From positions 1 to 64,000 of the forward strand of contig CAYRQT010000005.1 in assembly GCA_964426655.1 (NCBI GenBank): a stretch of DNA of 64,000 nt, written 5' to 3'. The notes under the pieces were generated by a model. The model made no database searches and was not told the DNA's origin. It was given only the letters and a program-made list of their open reading frames with translations. Numbering within the stretch: position 1 is the first letter of the stretch; every line of letters begins with the position of its first letter. The DNA comes from RGIG8306 sp964426655. Lineage in GTDB: Bacteria; Bacillota; Clostridia; Lachnospirales; Lachnospiraceae. Of the stretch, positions 19,156 through 28,071 are shown one piece after another. The translations under genes were made by a program, and so were the position numbers.

Positions 19156-22056
19156 ATGGGAGAGCAGGATAATGTACTGGCGGGCCTGAAAACAGCCTTT
19201 ATTCATGGGGGAGAAACCTCTCCTTTGGCCATGCAGCCGGCGTTGGTTTATAATGATTATAAAGAAGGCAGAAAAGTGCTTGCCGTATTGGAAGAGGAAC
19301 TTTTAGGTTGCTCTTCCTTTTCCATGAGTGTGGCTTTTATCACAAAAGGGGGGATTATCCCTTTGCTACAGACGTTAAAGGAGCTGGAAAGCAAGGGGAT
19401 TCCCGGACGGATATTAACAACGGATTACCTGAATTTTAGTGCGCCAGAGGCATTGGATCTGCTACAGAAGTTTAGCAATATCTCCCTTCGTATGTTTCGG
19501 ACAACAGAGGGGGAAGGCTTTCATACTAAGGGCTATATTTTCCAAAGGGGAGAAACTTATCGCTTCATCATTGGTAGTTCCAATTTGACCATGGATGCCA
19601 TAACCAGAAACAAGGAATGGAATACAAGGTTGGTTTCCATGTCAGACGGCCAGATGGGGCAGGATGTGATACAGGCGTTTGAACGACTTTGGTCAGATCC
19701 CCATTCAGCGGTATATACAGAAATATGTGATACATATAGGGAACAATATCGTATTGCAAAAGAGCAGAAGAAAATTGCACTAAGTACACAAATTCCACAG
19801 CTGGAAGAATATCGTCTGGTACCGAATGAAATGCAGACGGCCTTCGTAGTCAGGATGAAAAAATTAGTAGAAAACGGTGCAAAGAAGTTACTGCTATTGA
19901 GTGCCACAGGTACAGGGAAAACCTATGCTGCAGCATTCGCCATGCGAGATTTAAAACCTAAACGATTCTTGTTTGTCGTTCATCGGGAGCAGATTGCCAG
20001 AAAAGCCATGGAAAGTTTTCGGCAGGTTTTGGGAAATGCTTATACGTATGGTATTTTATCCGGTGGTCAGAAAGATCAGGAAGCGACGGCATTGTTTGCC
20101 ACAATGCAGACCATCAGCAAGGAAAGCTATAGAAACCAGCTGGAGAAGAATCGATATGATATTATTATCATAGACGAGGCACATCATGCAGGGGCATCCA
20201 GCTATCAAACCCTGATGGATTACTTTTCTCCTCAGATTTGGCTGGGCATGACAGCTACGCCAGATCGTATGGATCAGTTCAATGTATATGAATGCTTCGA
20301 TTATCAAATCGCATACGAGATTCGCCTGCAAAAAGCATTGGAATTGGATATGCTTTGTCCCTTTCATTATTTTGGAATAACAGACTTGGTAATAGAAGGA
20401 GAGAGTATTGAAGACAAAACCACTTTTAGTAGACTGGTTTCTGATGTGCGGGTGGATCATATTATTCGGCAGTCAAAATACTTTGGTTTCCAGGGGGACC
20501 GATTAAGAGGCCTGATTTTCTGCAGAAGCAGGGAAGAGGGGAGAATCCTATCTGATAAATTTAATTTGAGAGGATATAGGACTGTCTTTTTAAGTGGGTT
20601 AGATGACCAGCAAGTGAGGGAAGAAGCCATTTCCCGTTTAGAACACAGGGAAAATGAAAAGGCATTAGACTACATCATAACTGTAGATATATTTAATGAA
20701 GGTGTGGATATTCCGGGTGTTAATCAGGTGATTTTATTAAGGCCAACCCAAAGTCCCGTTGTCTTTGTTCAGCAGTTGGGAAGAGGACTGAGAAAAGCGC
20801 CTGGAAAAGAATGCGTTGTGGTGTTGGACTTTATTGGAAATTATGAAAATAATTTCATGATTCCCATTGCTCTTTCAGGGGATAGAAGCTATAACAAGGA
20901 TACCATCCGTCGTTATGTGAGAGAAGGGGCCCAGATTATTCCAGGAGCATCTACAATTCATTTTGATGAGATCTCCAAAAAAAGGATTTTTCAGTCGGTT
21001 GATCAAATAAAAATTGGATTTCGATTTTTGAAGGAGAAGTATGAACTTTTGAAAAATAAGCTGGGAAGAATCCCGGACATGATAGATTTTTACGAGTATG
21101 GAGAGGTAGATCCATTGCTATTTGTGGCCGAAGCCGGGTCGTACTACCAGTTCTTGAAGAGAGCAGATATATCTTACCAGGTATGCTTATCCCAAGAGGA
21201 AACCCAGATTCTCGCATTCGTCTCACAGATGTTTCTCAATGGAAAGAGGGTACATGAGCTCCTTCTTTTAAAGTTGTTAATGGAGAAGGAGAATGTGACA
21301 TTATCAGATTTTCAGGAAGCATTGAGTGGAGAAAGTGTTCCATTTCGATTGGCTGATTATGATTCTGCACTGCATTTGCTGGAGATGCAATTTCTGAACC
21401 GTGATTCTGAAGTGAGAAAATTTAAATCCATTTCTTTTTTTCAGCAGGAAGATATGACAGCGGGGCTTTTGCGCAGAGGGACTGCCTTTTACCTATATTT
21501 GCAGGAACGCCCTTTTTATAAGGAACTATGTAAGCTTATTGAATTTGGCATGCACAAATGGCGAGCAGAATATATGCATGCCGATCAGTATAATTTAGTG
21601 CTTTATCAAAAATATTCCAGGAAGGATGTCTGCAGACTTTTGAACTGGGAAAAGGATGACAGTGCCACGATTTATGGATATCGCATCAAATATGACACAT
21701 GCCCTATTTTTGTAACATATGAAAAGGAAGAGAATATTTCTGATTCCACCAAATATGCAGACCATTTTCTAAACGAACAAATCTTTAGCTGGATGACTAG
21801 AAACAGAGTTTCTTTGGACAGCAAAGAGGCGCAAACCATCATCCATTACAGGGAAAATGGATTAAAACTCTTCCTTTTTGTCAAAAAAAGTGATGGAGAA
21901 GGAACGGACTTTTATTATATGGGGCCGGTTGAGCCAGTGGCCTGGCAGGAGACCACCATAAAAAGCAATACGGGGGCTGATCTGCCAGTTGTTAATTTTA
22001 AATTCAAGCTAGTTGTTCCGGTTAGAAATGATATATATGAGTACTTTACACTATGA
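19156..22056 (+). CDS. PLD-domain DEAD/DEAH-box helicase with DUF3427-like C-terminus
   Basis: A 966-residue multidomain protein. Residues about 45-190 form a phospholipase-D-type nuclease domain with His123-x-Lys125 (FHTKGYIF) and GSSNLTMDA. A superfamily 2 helicase core follows: Walker A SATGTGKT with Lys255, DEAH box IIIDEAHHAG, motif III GMTATPDR, motif VI QQLGRGLRKAPG. The C-terminal ~350 residues match the DUF3427 layout. It probably remodels or cleaves DNA; such proteins are found both as repair factors and in phage-defence neighbourhoods. Start is uncertain: the ATG at 19156 follows a GGAG about 12 bases away, and an ATG at 19039 lies in frame inside the previous gene. The gene looks more AT-rich than its neighbours, hinting at transfer. 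Confidence 0.85.
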   Translation: MGEQDNVLAGLKTAFIHGGETSPLAMQPALVYNDYKEGRKVLAVLEEELLGCSSFSMSVAFITKGGIIPLLQTLKELESKGIPGRILTTDYLNFSAPEALDLLQKFSNISLRMFRTTEGEGFHTKGYIFQRGETYRFIIGSSNLTMDAITRNKEWNTRLVSMSDGQMGQDVIQAFERLWSDPHSAVYTEICDTYREQYRIAKEQKKIALSTQIPQLEEYRLVPNEMQTAFVVRMKKLVENGAKKLLLLSATGTGKTYAAAFAMRDLKPKRFLFVVHREQIARKAMESFRQVLGNAYTYGILSGGQKDQEATALFATMQTISKESYRNQLEKNRYDIIIIDEAHHAGASSYQTLMDYFSPQIWLGMTATPDRMDQFNVYECFDYQIAYEIRLQKALELDMLCPFHYFGITDLVIEGESIEDKTTFSRLVSDVRVDHIIRQSKYFGFQGDRLRGLIFCRSREEGRILSDKFNLRGYRTVFLSGLDDQQVREEAISRLEHRENEKALDYIITVDIFNEGVDIPGVNQVILLRPTQSPVVFVQQLGRGLRKAPGKECVVVLDFIGNYENNFMIPIALSGDRSYNKDTIRRYVREGAQIIPGASTIHFDEISKKRIFQSVDQIKIGFRFLKEKYELLKNKLGRIPDMIDFYEYGEVDPLLFVAEAGSYYQFLKRADISYQVCLSQEETQILAFVSQMFLNGKRVHELLLLKLLMEKENVTLSDFQEALSGESVPFRLADYDSALHLLEMQFLNRDSEVRKFKSISFFQQEDMTAGLLRRGTAFYLYLQERPFYKELCKLIEFGMHKWRAEYMHADQYNLVLYQKYSRKDVCRLLNWEKDDSATIYGYRIKYDTCPIFVTYEKEENISDSTKYADHFLNEQIFSWMTRNRVSLDSKEAQTIIHYRENGLKLFLFVKKSDGEGTDFYYMGPVEPVAWQETTIKSNTGADLPVVNFKFKLVVPVRNDIYEYFTL

Positions 22057-22073
22057 TAAGAAGAAGGAGCCCC

Positions 22074-22478
22074 ATGAAAACCATATACGTTGTTGCCGCC
22101 ATTATTTGTGATAACATGAAATGCCCTCAAAAGATATTTGCCACCCAGAGAGGGTATGGTGAATTTGAAGGAGGGTGGGAATTCCCCGGAGGGAAAATCG
22201 AACGGGGAGAGACACCCCAAGAGGCATTGATTCGGGAAATCCAGGAGGAGCTGGAAACGGATATCCAGGTGGGAGAGCTGTTTTATACCGTTGAATATGA
22301 TTACCCCGCATTTCATTTGCATATGGATTGCTTCCTGGCGGAGGTCAAGTCCGGACATCTGGTACTATTGGAGCATGAAGCGGCCCGGTGGCTGACGAAA
22401 GAGACCCTGCGGGAGGTGGATTGGCTGCCTGCCGATTTGGGAATCATTGCAAATCTGGAGAAAAAAATGAGACTTTGA
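22074..22478 (+). CDS. MutT-type Nudix hydrolase
   Basis: Nudix pyrophosphohydrolase of 134 residues. The Nudix box is complete: GGKIERGETPQEAL followed by IREIQEEL, residues about 41-62, carrying the metal-binding glutamates. Likely (deoxy)nucleoside triphosphate pyrophosphatase acting on oxidised dNTPs, though substrate is not proven. The ATG at 22074 follows AAGGAG; an ATG at 22053 overlaps the helicase stop and would add 7 residues. The 17-base spacing from the helicase points to co-transcription. Confidence 0.88.
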   Translation: MKTIYVVAAIICDNMKCPQKIFATQRGYGEFEGGWEFPGGKIERGETPQEALIREIQEELETDIQVGELFYTVEYDYPAFHLHMDCFLAEVKSGHLVLLEHEAARWLTKETLREVDWLPADLGIIANLEKKMRL

Positions 22479-22540
22479 AAATAAGGGGGAGTAAGTTGCA
22501 CAAAGTACAAAAATATACATGAACAGTACAATAAAAGACA

Positions 22541-22569
22541 TTATTATTTGGAAAAGAACCGCTTATAAT
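22541..22569 (+). promoter_or_regulatory. Possible promoter before MATE gene
   Basis: TATAAT at 22564-22569 with a weak -35 (TTATTA, 22541-22546) at 17 bases. It lies 47 bases before the MATE start. Confidence 0.4.
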
Positions 22570-22616
22570 AAACCCTGCAGCTTGAAGTATGTGCAGAAAA
22601 AAGAAAGGGTTATACT

Positions 22617-23981
22617 GTGACAAAAGACATGACTACCGGAAGTCCGGTAAAACTAATTATATATTTCACCATTCCACTTTTGATTGGGAATATCTTCCAG
22701 CAGATTTACAGCATGGCGGATACGCTCATTGTGGGGAGAACCATAGGGGTAAATGCGCTGGCAGCAGTGGGAAGCACCGGCAGCATCAGCTTTCTGGTTC
22801 TGGGCTTCGCTATGGGGGCCACCAGTGGTCTCTCCATCATAACGGCCCAAAGATTCGGGGCTAAGGATGAAATGGGCGTAAAAAGAAGCGTGGCCGCCAG
22901 TGTGTGGATCAGCCTGCTGATCACAATTGTGCTGACGGCCATTGCTGTGCCTTTGGCCAGACAGATTCTGGAACTGATGCAGACGCCTGATGAAATTATC
23001 GATGATGCTTACAGCTATATTGTGGTCATCTTTTCAGGCATTTTTGCCAGTATGTTGTTTAACCTGCTCTCCAATCTGATTCGGGCGTTGGGAGACAGCC
23101 ACACCCCCCTGATTTTTTTGATTGTGGCCAGCGTTATCAATATTATTCTGGATTATGTGTTCATTTTAGCATTTAATATGGGGGTAGCGGGAGCCGCCTG
23201 GGCCACAGTGATTGCACAGACTGTTTCCGGCCTTCTCTGCCTGGGGTATATTTACCTGAAACTGCCCATTTTACATCTTAGAGCAGCCGATTGGAAAGTG
23301 AGTGGCTGGGAGATCCTGCAGCATTTAAAAACTTCCCTGCCCATGGGCTTTCAGATGTCCATCATTGCCATCGGAACCCTGATTTTGCAGATTGTTCTGA
23401 ATGGACTGGGGGCAGTTTCTGTGGCCGCCTTTACGGCAGCGCAGAAAATTGACCAGATTGCCACGCAGCCCATGAATTCCTTTGGGACCACAATGGCCAC
23501 TTATGCAGCCCAGAATTATGGAGCCGGTAAGGTGAATCGGATTCGTAAAGGGGTTCTGCAATGTAGCATTTTGAACATCTCTTTTGGAATGATCATGGGG
23601 GCCGTCAATATATTTGCGGGGTACCAGCTGGCAGGCCTTTTTGTGGGAAATGAAGCGGGAGAGGTTCTGGATCTGGCGCAGACTTATTTGCGGATTAATG
23701 GTGCCATGTACTGGGCACTGGCCATTCTCTTCGTTTGTAGAAATACCATACAGGGACTTGGCAGAAGTGTTATGCCTACTGTCGCCGGAATAACAGAACT
23801 GGTGATGAGAAGTATGGCAGCAGTATTTCTGGCTACCCAGATCGGCTTTTCGGGAGCCTGCTGGGCCGGCCCGCTGGCCTGGGTTGGGGCATGCATTCCC
23901 TTGAGCATAGATTTTATCCATACTATGCGGCATCTGATGGGAAAGCAGCCGTCCACGCCCTGTGTAAAGCAGGCAGCATAG
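22617..23981 (+). CDS. MATE family multidrug/metabolite efflux transporter
   Basis: Membrane protein of 454 residues with twelve predicted helices in two homologous halves, the MATE layout. Recognisable segments are IPLLIGNIFQQIYSMADTL near residue 18, GAVGSTGS-like (AAVGSTGSISFLVLGF) near 48, and LGDSHTPL-like ALGDSHTPL near 160. It would couple Na+ or H+ entry to export of cationic or other compounds. Start is a GTG at 22617; an ATG at 22629 is an alternative. No regulator lies adjacent. Confidence 0.92.
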   Translation: MTKDMTTGSPVKLIIYFTIPLLIGNIFQQIYSMADTLIVGRTIGVNALAAVGSTGSISFLVLGFAMGATSGLSIITAQRFGAKDEMGVKRSVAASVWISLLITIVLTAIAVPLARQILELMQTPDEIIDDAYSYIVVIFSGIFASMLFNLLSNLIRALGDSHTPLIFLIVASVINIILDYVFILAFNMGVAGAAWATVIAQTVSGLLCLGYIYLKLPILHLRAADWKVSGWEILQHLKTSLPMGFQMSIIAIGTLILQIVLNGLGAVSVAAFTAAQKIDQIATQPMNSFGTTMATYAAQNYGAGKVNRIRKGVLQCSILNISFGMIMGAVNIFAGYQLAGLFVGNEAGEVLDLAQTYLRINGAMYWALAILFVCRNTIQGLGRSVMPTVAGITELVMRSMAAVFLATQIGFSGACWAGPLAWVGACIPLSIDFIHTMRHLMGKQPSTPCVKQAA

Positions 23982-24016
23982 ATATAATTTTAAGAATAAA
24001 AAATGCAAAAAATATC

Positions 24017-24045
24017 TTGACAATAACATTTCCGGGACCTATACT
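24017..24045 (+). promoter_or_regulatory. Strong consensus promoter directly upstream of a terminator
   Basis: TTGACA (24017-24022) and TATACT (24040-24045) are 17 bases apart. Transcription would begin near 24052 and meet the hairpin at 24067-24103 within about 50 bases, so it may drive a short RNA or an attenuated leader for the serine hydrolase gene. Confidence 0.6.
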
Positions 24046-24066
24046 TGATTTGGTAACAGGAATGGC

Positions 24067-24103
24067 AAAGGTGCAGCTCGGGGAAGAGTCTGCACTTTTT
24101 TTT
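24067..24103 (+). terminator. Intrinsic terminator, possibly an attenuator
   Basis: Stem GTGCAGCTC / GAG-T-CTGCAC (24071-24079 with 24086-24095, one bulged T) extends by A-T pairs at its base and is followed by eight T (24096-24103). It could end the MATE transcript 86 bases after its stop. The 3' strand AGGTG (24069-24073) can alternatively pair with CACCT at 24104-24108, an anti-terminator-like option. Confidence 0.7.
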
Positions 24104-24173
24104 CACCTGGGATGTTACTGAAAAGATATAAATTCAAAAATATATTTTAAAAGTAAAAATGAAAGGAGCAAGA

Positions 24174-25604
24174 ATGGAGCTTTTAAAAGGATTGGACGAG
24201 ACAATTCAAAAGGCAATGAAAAAAATGAATGTACCGGGGGTGCAGATTGCCGTAGTAAAATCCGGTGAAGTCATCTATCAAAAGGCGTTTGGTTATGCAG
24301 ATCTGGAAAAAGGAGAAAAGCTGACCAATGCCCACCTCCTTCCCATTGGTTCTTCAAGTAAATCCTTTACGGCAGCCTGTGTGGTAAAGTTGTGTGAACA
24401 GGGGAAATGGGATTTGGATACGCCTCTGAAAAAATACATGCCTGCATTCAGCCTGTATGATCCAGTGGCTACGGAACAGGCTACCGCCAGAGATCTGCTT
24501 TGCCACAGAACGGGAGTGCCCCGCCACGATATGATGTGGTACAACTGGAATGATCTGGACAGAAAGGATCTGACCGTCAACCGTATGCCTTATCTGGAGG
24601 CCAATACGCCTTTTCGCAGTACCTTCCAGTATTCCAATCAGATGTATGCGGTGATTGGACAGTTCATAGAAGAAATCAGCAAAAAGCCCTGGGAAATGTT
24701 TGTGGAAGAACACTTTCTGCAGCCTCTCAATATAGAACATTATAGTTTTGCGGTAAATGGGGATGAACAGCCCTATGCCAGCCTGTACACACCAGATGAA
24801 GAAGGGGTGAATCAAAAAAATGCACCGTTAAAGTTGAAGGCCATTGCACCCGCAGGGGGATTGAACATGACGGCAGGGGAGTTTGTAAAATGGGTGGATT
24901 TTCAGATGCACAACGGTCATTCACAGGCAGGTCCACTGCTTTCAGAACAGAGCATGGTCCAATTGCATACGCCCAATATTCCATACCAGATTTTTCCCTT
25001 CAGTTTTCCGGAGAGAATGAATGTGGGATATGCCCTTGGATGGACCGTGGACATGTTCCGGGGAAAAAAGGTGATCGATCATGGCGGAAACGTGAATGGG
25101 GCTTCGGCCTTGGCAGCATTCATGCCGGAAGAGGCGTTGGGCATTGCAATATTGACCAATGCCAACAGCAATATGCTGGTATATGCCCTGTCCATGGAAA
25201 TTTTTGACCGGTACCTGGGGCATGAAGGAGAGAAGGACTGGTTTACTGCATTTCAGTCCAACATGGATGCCCTTCTGGCTGCGATGAAGGGCATGCTGAA
25301 AGGCATATATCAGACCAAAAAAGAAGGGAAAGGCTTTAGCCATTCACTGGAGGAATACACCGGCCTGTATACTCATCCCGGATATGGGGAGGTGCGGATC
25401 CTGCTGGATGAGGGAAAATTAAAGGGGCAGTATCATAATAACGCATTGGATATACAGCATTTGCATTATGATATTTTCACTTTTGAACTAATGGGAACCC
25501 CTTTCCCGATTTCCTTTTTTACAGCCGTGGATGGACAGATCAGCAAATTGGAAATTCCTTTGGAAATGGCAGTGCAGCCCATTGCTTTTACCAAGGTGGA
25601 ATAA
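24174..25604 (+). CDS. Serine hydrolase, class C beta-lactamase/penicillin-binding-protein-like
   Basis: A 476-residue beta-lactamase-fold serine hydrolase. The SxxK nucleophile motif is in GSSSKSFTA near residue 64, the YxN motif is YSNQMYAV near residue 152, and the third motif is DHGGNVNG near residue 303. A C-terminal domain (about 390-476) of the kind found in D-aminopeptidase/esterase members follows. There is no signal peptide, so it is probably intracellular, which argues against a role in antibiotic resistance. The ATG at 24174 sits 8 bases after AAGGAG; the ATG at 24159 lies upstream of that site. It is followed 12 bases later by an aminopeptidase gene, suggesting a role in peptide or peptidoglycan-fragment turnover. 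Confidence 0.85.
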   Translation: MELLKGLDETIQKAMKKMNVPGVQIAVVKSGEVIYQKAFGYADLEKGEKLTNAHLLPIGSSSKSFTAACVVKLCEQGKWDLDTPLKKYMPAFSLYDPVATEQATARDLLCHRTGVPRHDMMWYNWNDLDRKDLTVNRMPYLEANTPFRSTFQYSNQMYAVIGQFIEEISKKPWEMFVEEHFLQPLNIEHYSFAVNGDEQPYASLYTPDEEGVNQKNAPLKLKAIAPAGGLNMTAGEFVKWVDFQMHNGHSQAGPLLSEQSMVQLHTPNIPYQIFPFSFPERMNVGYALGWTVDMFRGKKVIDHGGNVNGASALAAFMPEEALGIAILTNANSNMLVYALSMEIFDRYLGHEGEKDWFTAFQSNMDALLAAMKGMLKGIYQTKKEGKGFSHSLEEYTGLYTHPGYGEVRILLDEGKLKGQYHNNALDIQHLHYDIFTFELMGTPFPISFFTAVDGQISKLEIPLEMAVQPIAFTKVE

Positions 25605-25616
25605 GGAGGAAAACAA

Positions 25617-26781
25617 ATGGACGTACGTCTGAAAAAACTGGCGGAAAATCTGGTGCATCACTCTTGTAAAGTAAAGGCAGGGGACAAGGTGCTGATTCAT
25701 TACATGGGAGACACCACGGAGGCGCTGGCACAATATGTAATTCGGGAGGTGTATCAGGCCGGAGGCATCCCTTTTTGCCATTTTACCAGTGATGTGATCC
25801 AGCGGGAACTGCTTTTACAGGGAACAAAGGAACAGATGGAACTCATGGCCAAAATAGACAGCCTGGAAATGAGCAGTATGGATTGCTACATTGCCATAAG
25901 GGGCGTGGACAATATTTATGAAATGGCAGATGTGCCGGTGGAAAAGCGCACCTTATATGAGCAATACCATACCTATCCGGTACATCTGGGGATTCGGGTG
26001 CCCAAAACACGCTGGGTGGCCCTTCGCTATCCCAACTATGCCCTGGCACAGCTTGCCGGTATGAGCACCCAGGCCTTTGAAGATTTCTTTTTCCAGGTTT
26101 GTTGTCTGGACTATGGGAAAATGAAAAAAGCCATGGAGGTGCTGGCGGCACTGATGGAAAGCACAGACCGGGTAAGAATTACAGGACCGGGGACAGAGCT
26201 TAGCTTTTCCATTAAGGGGATCCCGGCCATTCCCTGTGCAGGGGAAATGAATATTCCGGATGGAGAGGTGTTTACTGCACCGGTTAAAGAGTCTGTACAG
26301 GGGCATATTACCTACAATACCCCCTCATCCTATCAGGGCTTTACCTTTGAAAAAACGCAACTGACCTTTCAGGATGGAAGAATCGTAGAAGCACTGGCAA
26401 ATGATACCATACGTCTGAACAAAATTTTGGATACAGATGAAGGGGCAAGATATATTGGCGAATTTGCCATAGGCGTCAACCCATACATACTGGAACCAAT
26501 GAAAGATACCTTGTTTGATGAAAAGATTGCAGGGTCCTTTCACTTCACACCGGGAAAGTGCTATGATGGGACACCCAATGGGAACCAGTCCTCTATCCNN
26601 NNNNNNNNCCTACGAAGACGCCTTTAACGGAAATAAATCAGCCATCCATTGGGATCTGGTATGCATCCAGCGACCGGAATATGGGGGCGGAGAAATTTAT
26701 TTTGATGATGTACTGATCCGGAAAGATGGGAGATTTGTTCTTCCACAGCTGGAATGTCTGAATCCGGAAAATCTGATATAA
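25617..26781 (+). CDS. M29 family metallo-aminopeptidase, with assembly gap
   Basis: Cytoplasmic aminopeptidase of the thermophilic M29 (AmpS/PepS) family, about 388 residues. Metal-ligand regions are visible: GEMNIPDGEVFTAPVKES near residue 210, YIGEFAIGVNPYI near 280, the histidine of AGSFHFTPG near 307, and SAIHWDLV after the gap. A 10-N run at 26599-26608 shifts the apparent frame, so its true length is not 10. AGGAGG precedes the ATG. It would trim N-terminal residues from peptides, fitting a peptide-use cluster with the adjacent hydrolase and dipeptide epimerase. Confidence 0.9.
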
Positions 26782-26800
26782 TCAACAGAACCTTAACAAT

Positions 26801-26841
26801 ACAGGATTTTTCTTTCCCTCCTGTTAGGGGTGTGCTAAACT
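26801..26841 (+). promoter_or_regulatory. Possible promoter with inverted-repeat operator before XRE-cupin pair
   Basis: Inverted repeat ACAGGA (26801-26806) / TCCTGT (26819-26824) lies just upstream of an extended -10-like element TGCTAAACT (TAAACT at 26836-26841). If real, the repeat would cover the -35 zone and could serve autoregulation by the downstream HTH proteins. Confidence 0.35.
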
Positions 26842-26869
26842 GAAAGAAAAAATGGGAGCGTCAGGGAAT

Positions 26870-27430
26870 ATGCTGGGTGAAATTTTAAAAGAAGCAAGAA
26901 AAGCCAGAAAACTCACGCTGGCTGAGGCCGCTGCGCAGATTGGGGTATCTGTGGGGTATTTGTCCAATCTGGAAAAAAACAGGCAGGAGCCGTCTCTGAA
27001 TATACTGCAGGAAATTGCCTCGAAACTGGATATTTCTCTTGCTATGCTGCTGGAGGAAGAAGAGGATCTGGAGGAAGCAGTGGTCATTCGTAAAAAGGAG
27101 AGGACAATAGTTAAATTCAGGAACCTGCCAAATCCCTGTGAAATACTCACCCCTTTTGAATGGCGCAACCGATGGCCCGCAGAAATGCAGGTGCTGCATC
27201 TGGAAGTTCCAGGGGGGAGTCCCGTTGGCCTGGAAGAACTTTCCACGGAGGAGGATGAGTGCCTGTATGTGGAGACCGGGCGCCTGGTCTATGGCTACGG
27301 AGAACACAGCCAGACCATTGAGGCCGGGGGAAGTATCTATATTCCCCGGCGGACCGGCTACTCTCTGTTTAATCCAGACCAGGAAAGTGCATTTGTTTAC
27401 TGGATGATAAAAATGCACAGGGAGGTGTAG
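26870..27430 (+). CDS. XRE-family regulator with C-terminal cupin domain (first of a pair)
   Basis: Transcription factor of 186 residues. Residues 1-60 are a Cro/C1 helix-turn-helix (LTLAEAAAQIGVSVGYLSNL, then EPSLNILQEIASKLDIS), and residues about 110-186 form a cupin effector domain (ETGRLVYGYGEHSQTI, AGGSIYIPRRTGYSLFNP). A Glu-rich linker joins them. Such regulators commonly sense small metabolites. I prefer the ATG at 26870 because the inferred promoter would place 26852 at the transcript start; a start at 26852 adds six residues. It is followed three bases later by a second protein of the same design. Confidence 0.88.
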   Translation: MLGEILKEARKARKLTLAEAAAQIGVSVGYLSNLEKNRQEPSLNILQEIASKLDISLAMLLEEEEDLEEAVVIRKKERTIVKFRNLPNPCEILTPFEWRNRWPAEMQVLHLEVPGGSPVGLEELSTEEDECLYVETGRLVYGYGEHSQTIEAGGSIYIPRRTGYSLFNPDQESAFVYWMIKMHREV

Positions 27431-27433
27431 CAA

Positions 27434-28048
27434 ATGGATAAGCAGACGAAAGCCTTCCGGCTGGAAGGAAAACGCATTCGGGATTTACGACTGATGCAGG
27501 AAATGTCCACCACGATCCTGGCAGAAAAAACAGGCGTAACGGCAGCATATATCTCCCAGATTGAAAGAAATCTGGCAGAACCGTCCCTTTCTGTCCTAAG
27601 AAAACTGGCCCAGGCATTGCATGTGGAACTGCTCTATTTGTTTGCGGATGATACACCGGCAGATGTGAAGATCACTTCTGCAGAAACTGCCTCTTTTCAC
27701 ACAGTGGCAGAAGCTGCTGCCAGATACCGTGTATTGTCCCCACTTCAATTAAAAAATGGGCAGAAACCGGAAATGTCTGTGATGGTGGTGTGCCTCGGCG
27801 GGGGAGAGTCTGATTATCAGGAGTATGTGACACATGATTATGCTGAATTTGTGACAGTCCTTTCCGGCATCATGGAATACCATACGGAAAAAAAGGTATA
27901 TCGCCTGGAAGAAGGGGACAGTTTTTATTTAAAGCCCCATATTCCCCACCTGCTTCATAATCCTGGACAGGAAGAGGCAAAACTTCTGGCTGTGCTTGGA
28001 AACATCCACCCTAATATTTATTCAGAAAAGCACCCTTCACAGGGTTAA
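27434..28048 (+). CDS. XRE-family regulator with C-terminal cupin domain (second of a pair)
   Basis: A 204-residue regulator with an N-terminal Cro/C1 helix-turn-helix (TTILAEKTGVTAAYISQIER, EPSLSVLRKLAQALHVELLY) and a C-terminal cupin (EFVTVLSGIMEYHTEK, EGDSFYLKPHIPHLLHNPG). The histidines of PHIPHLLHN could bind a metal. The sequence differs clearly from the preceding XRE-cupin protein, so this is not a recent duplication. Spacing of three bases to its partner and 23 to the epimerase start suggests one transcript; the pair probably controls the peptide genes on either side. Confidence 0.9.
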   Translation: MDKQTKAFRLEGKRIRDLRLMQEMSTTILAEKTGVTAAYISQIERNLAEPSLSVLRKLAQALHVELLYLFADDTPADVKITSAETASFHTVAEAAARYRVLSPLQLKNGQKPEMSVMVVCLGGGESDYQEYVTHDYAEFVTVLSGIMEYHTEKKVYRLEEGDSFYLKPHIPHLLHNPGQEEAKLLAVLGNIHPNIYSEKHPSQG

Positions 28049-28071
28049 GGTTCACCTGGAAAGAGGTGAAT

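Noticed and set aside
24174..25604. Calling the serine hydrolase an antibiotic-resistance beta-lactamase
   Set aside because: It has no signal peptide, is longer than class C beta-lactamases and sits in a peptide-use cluster.
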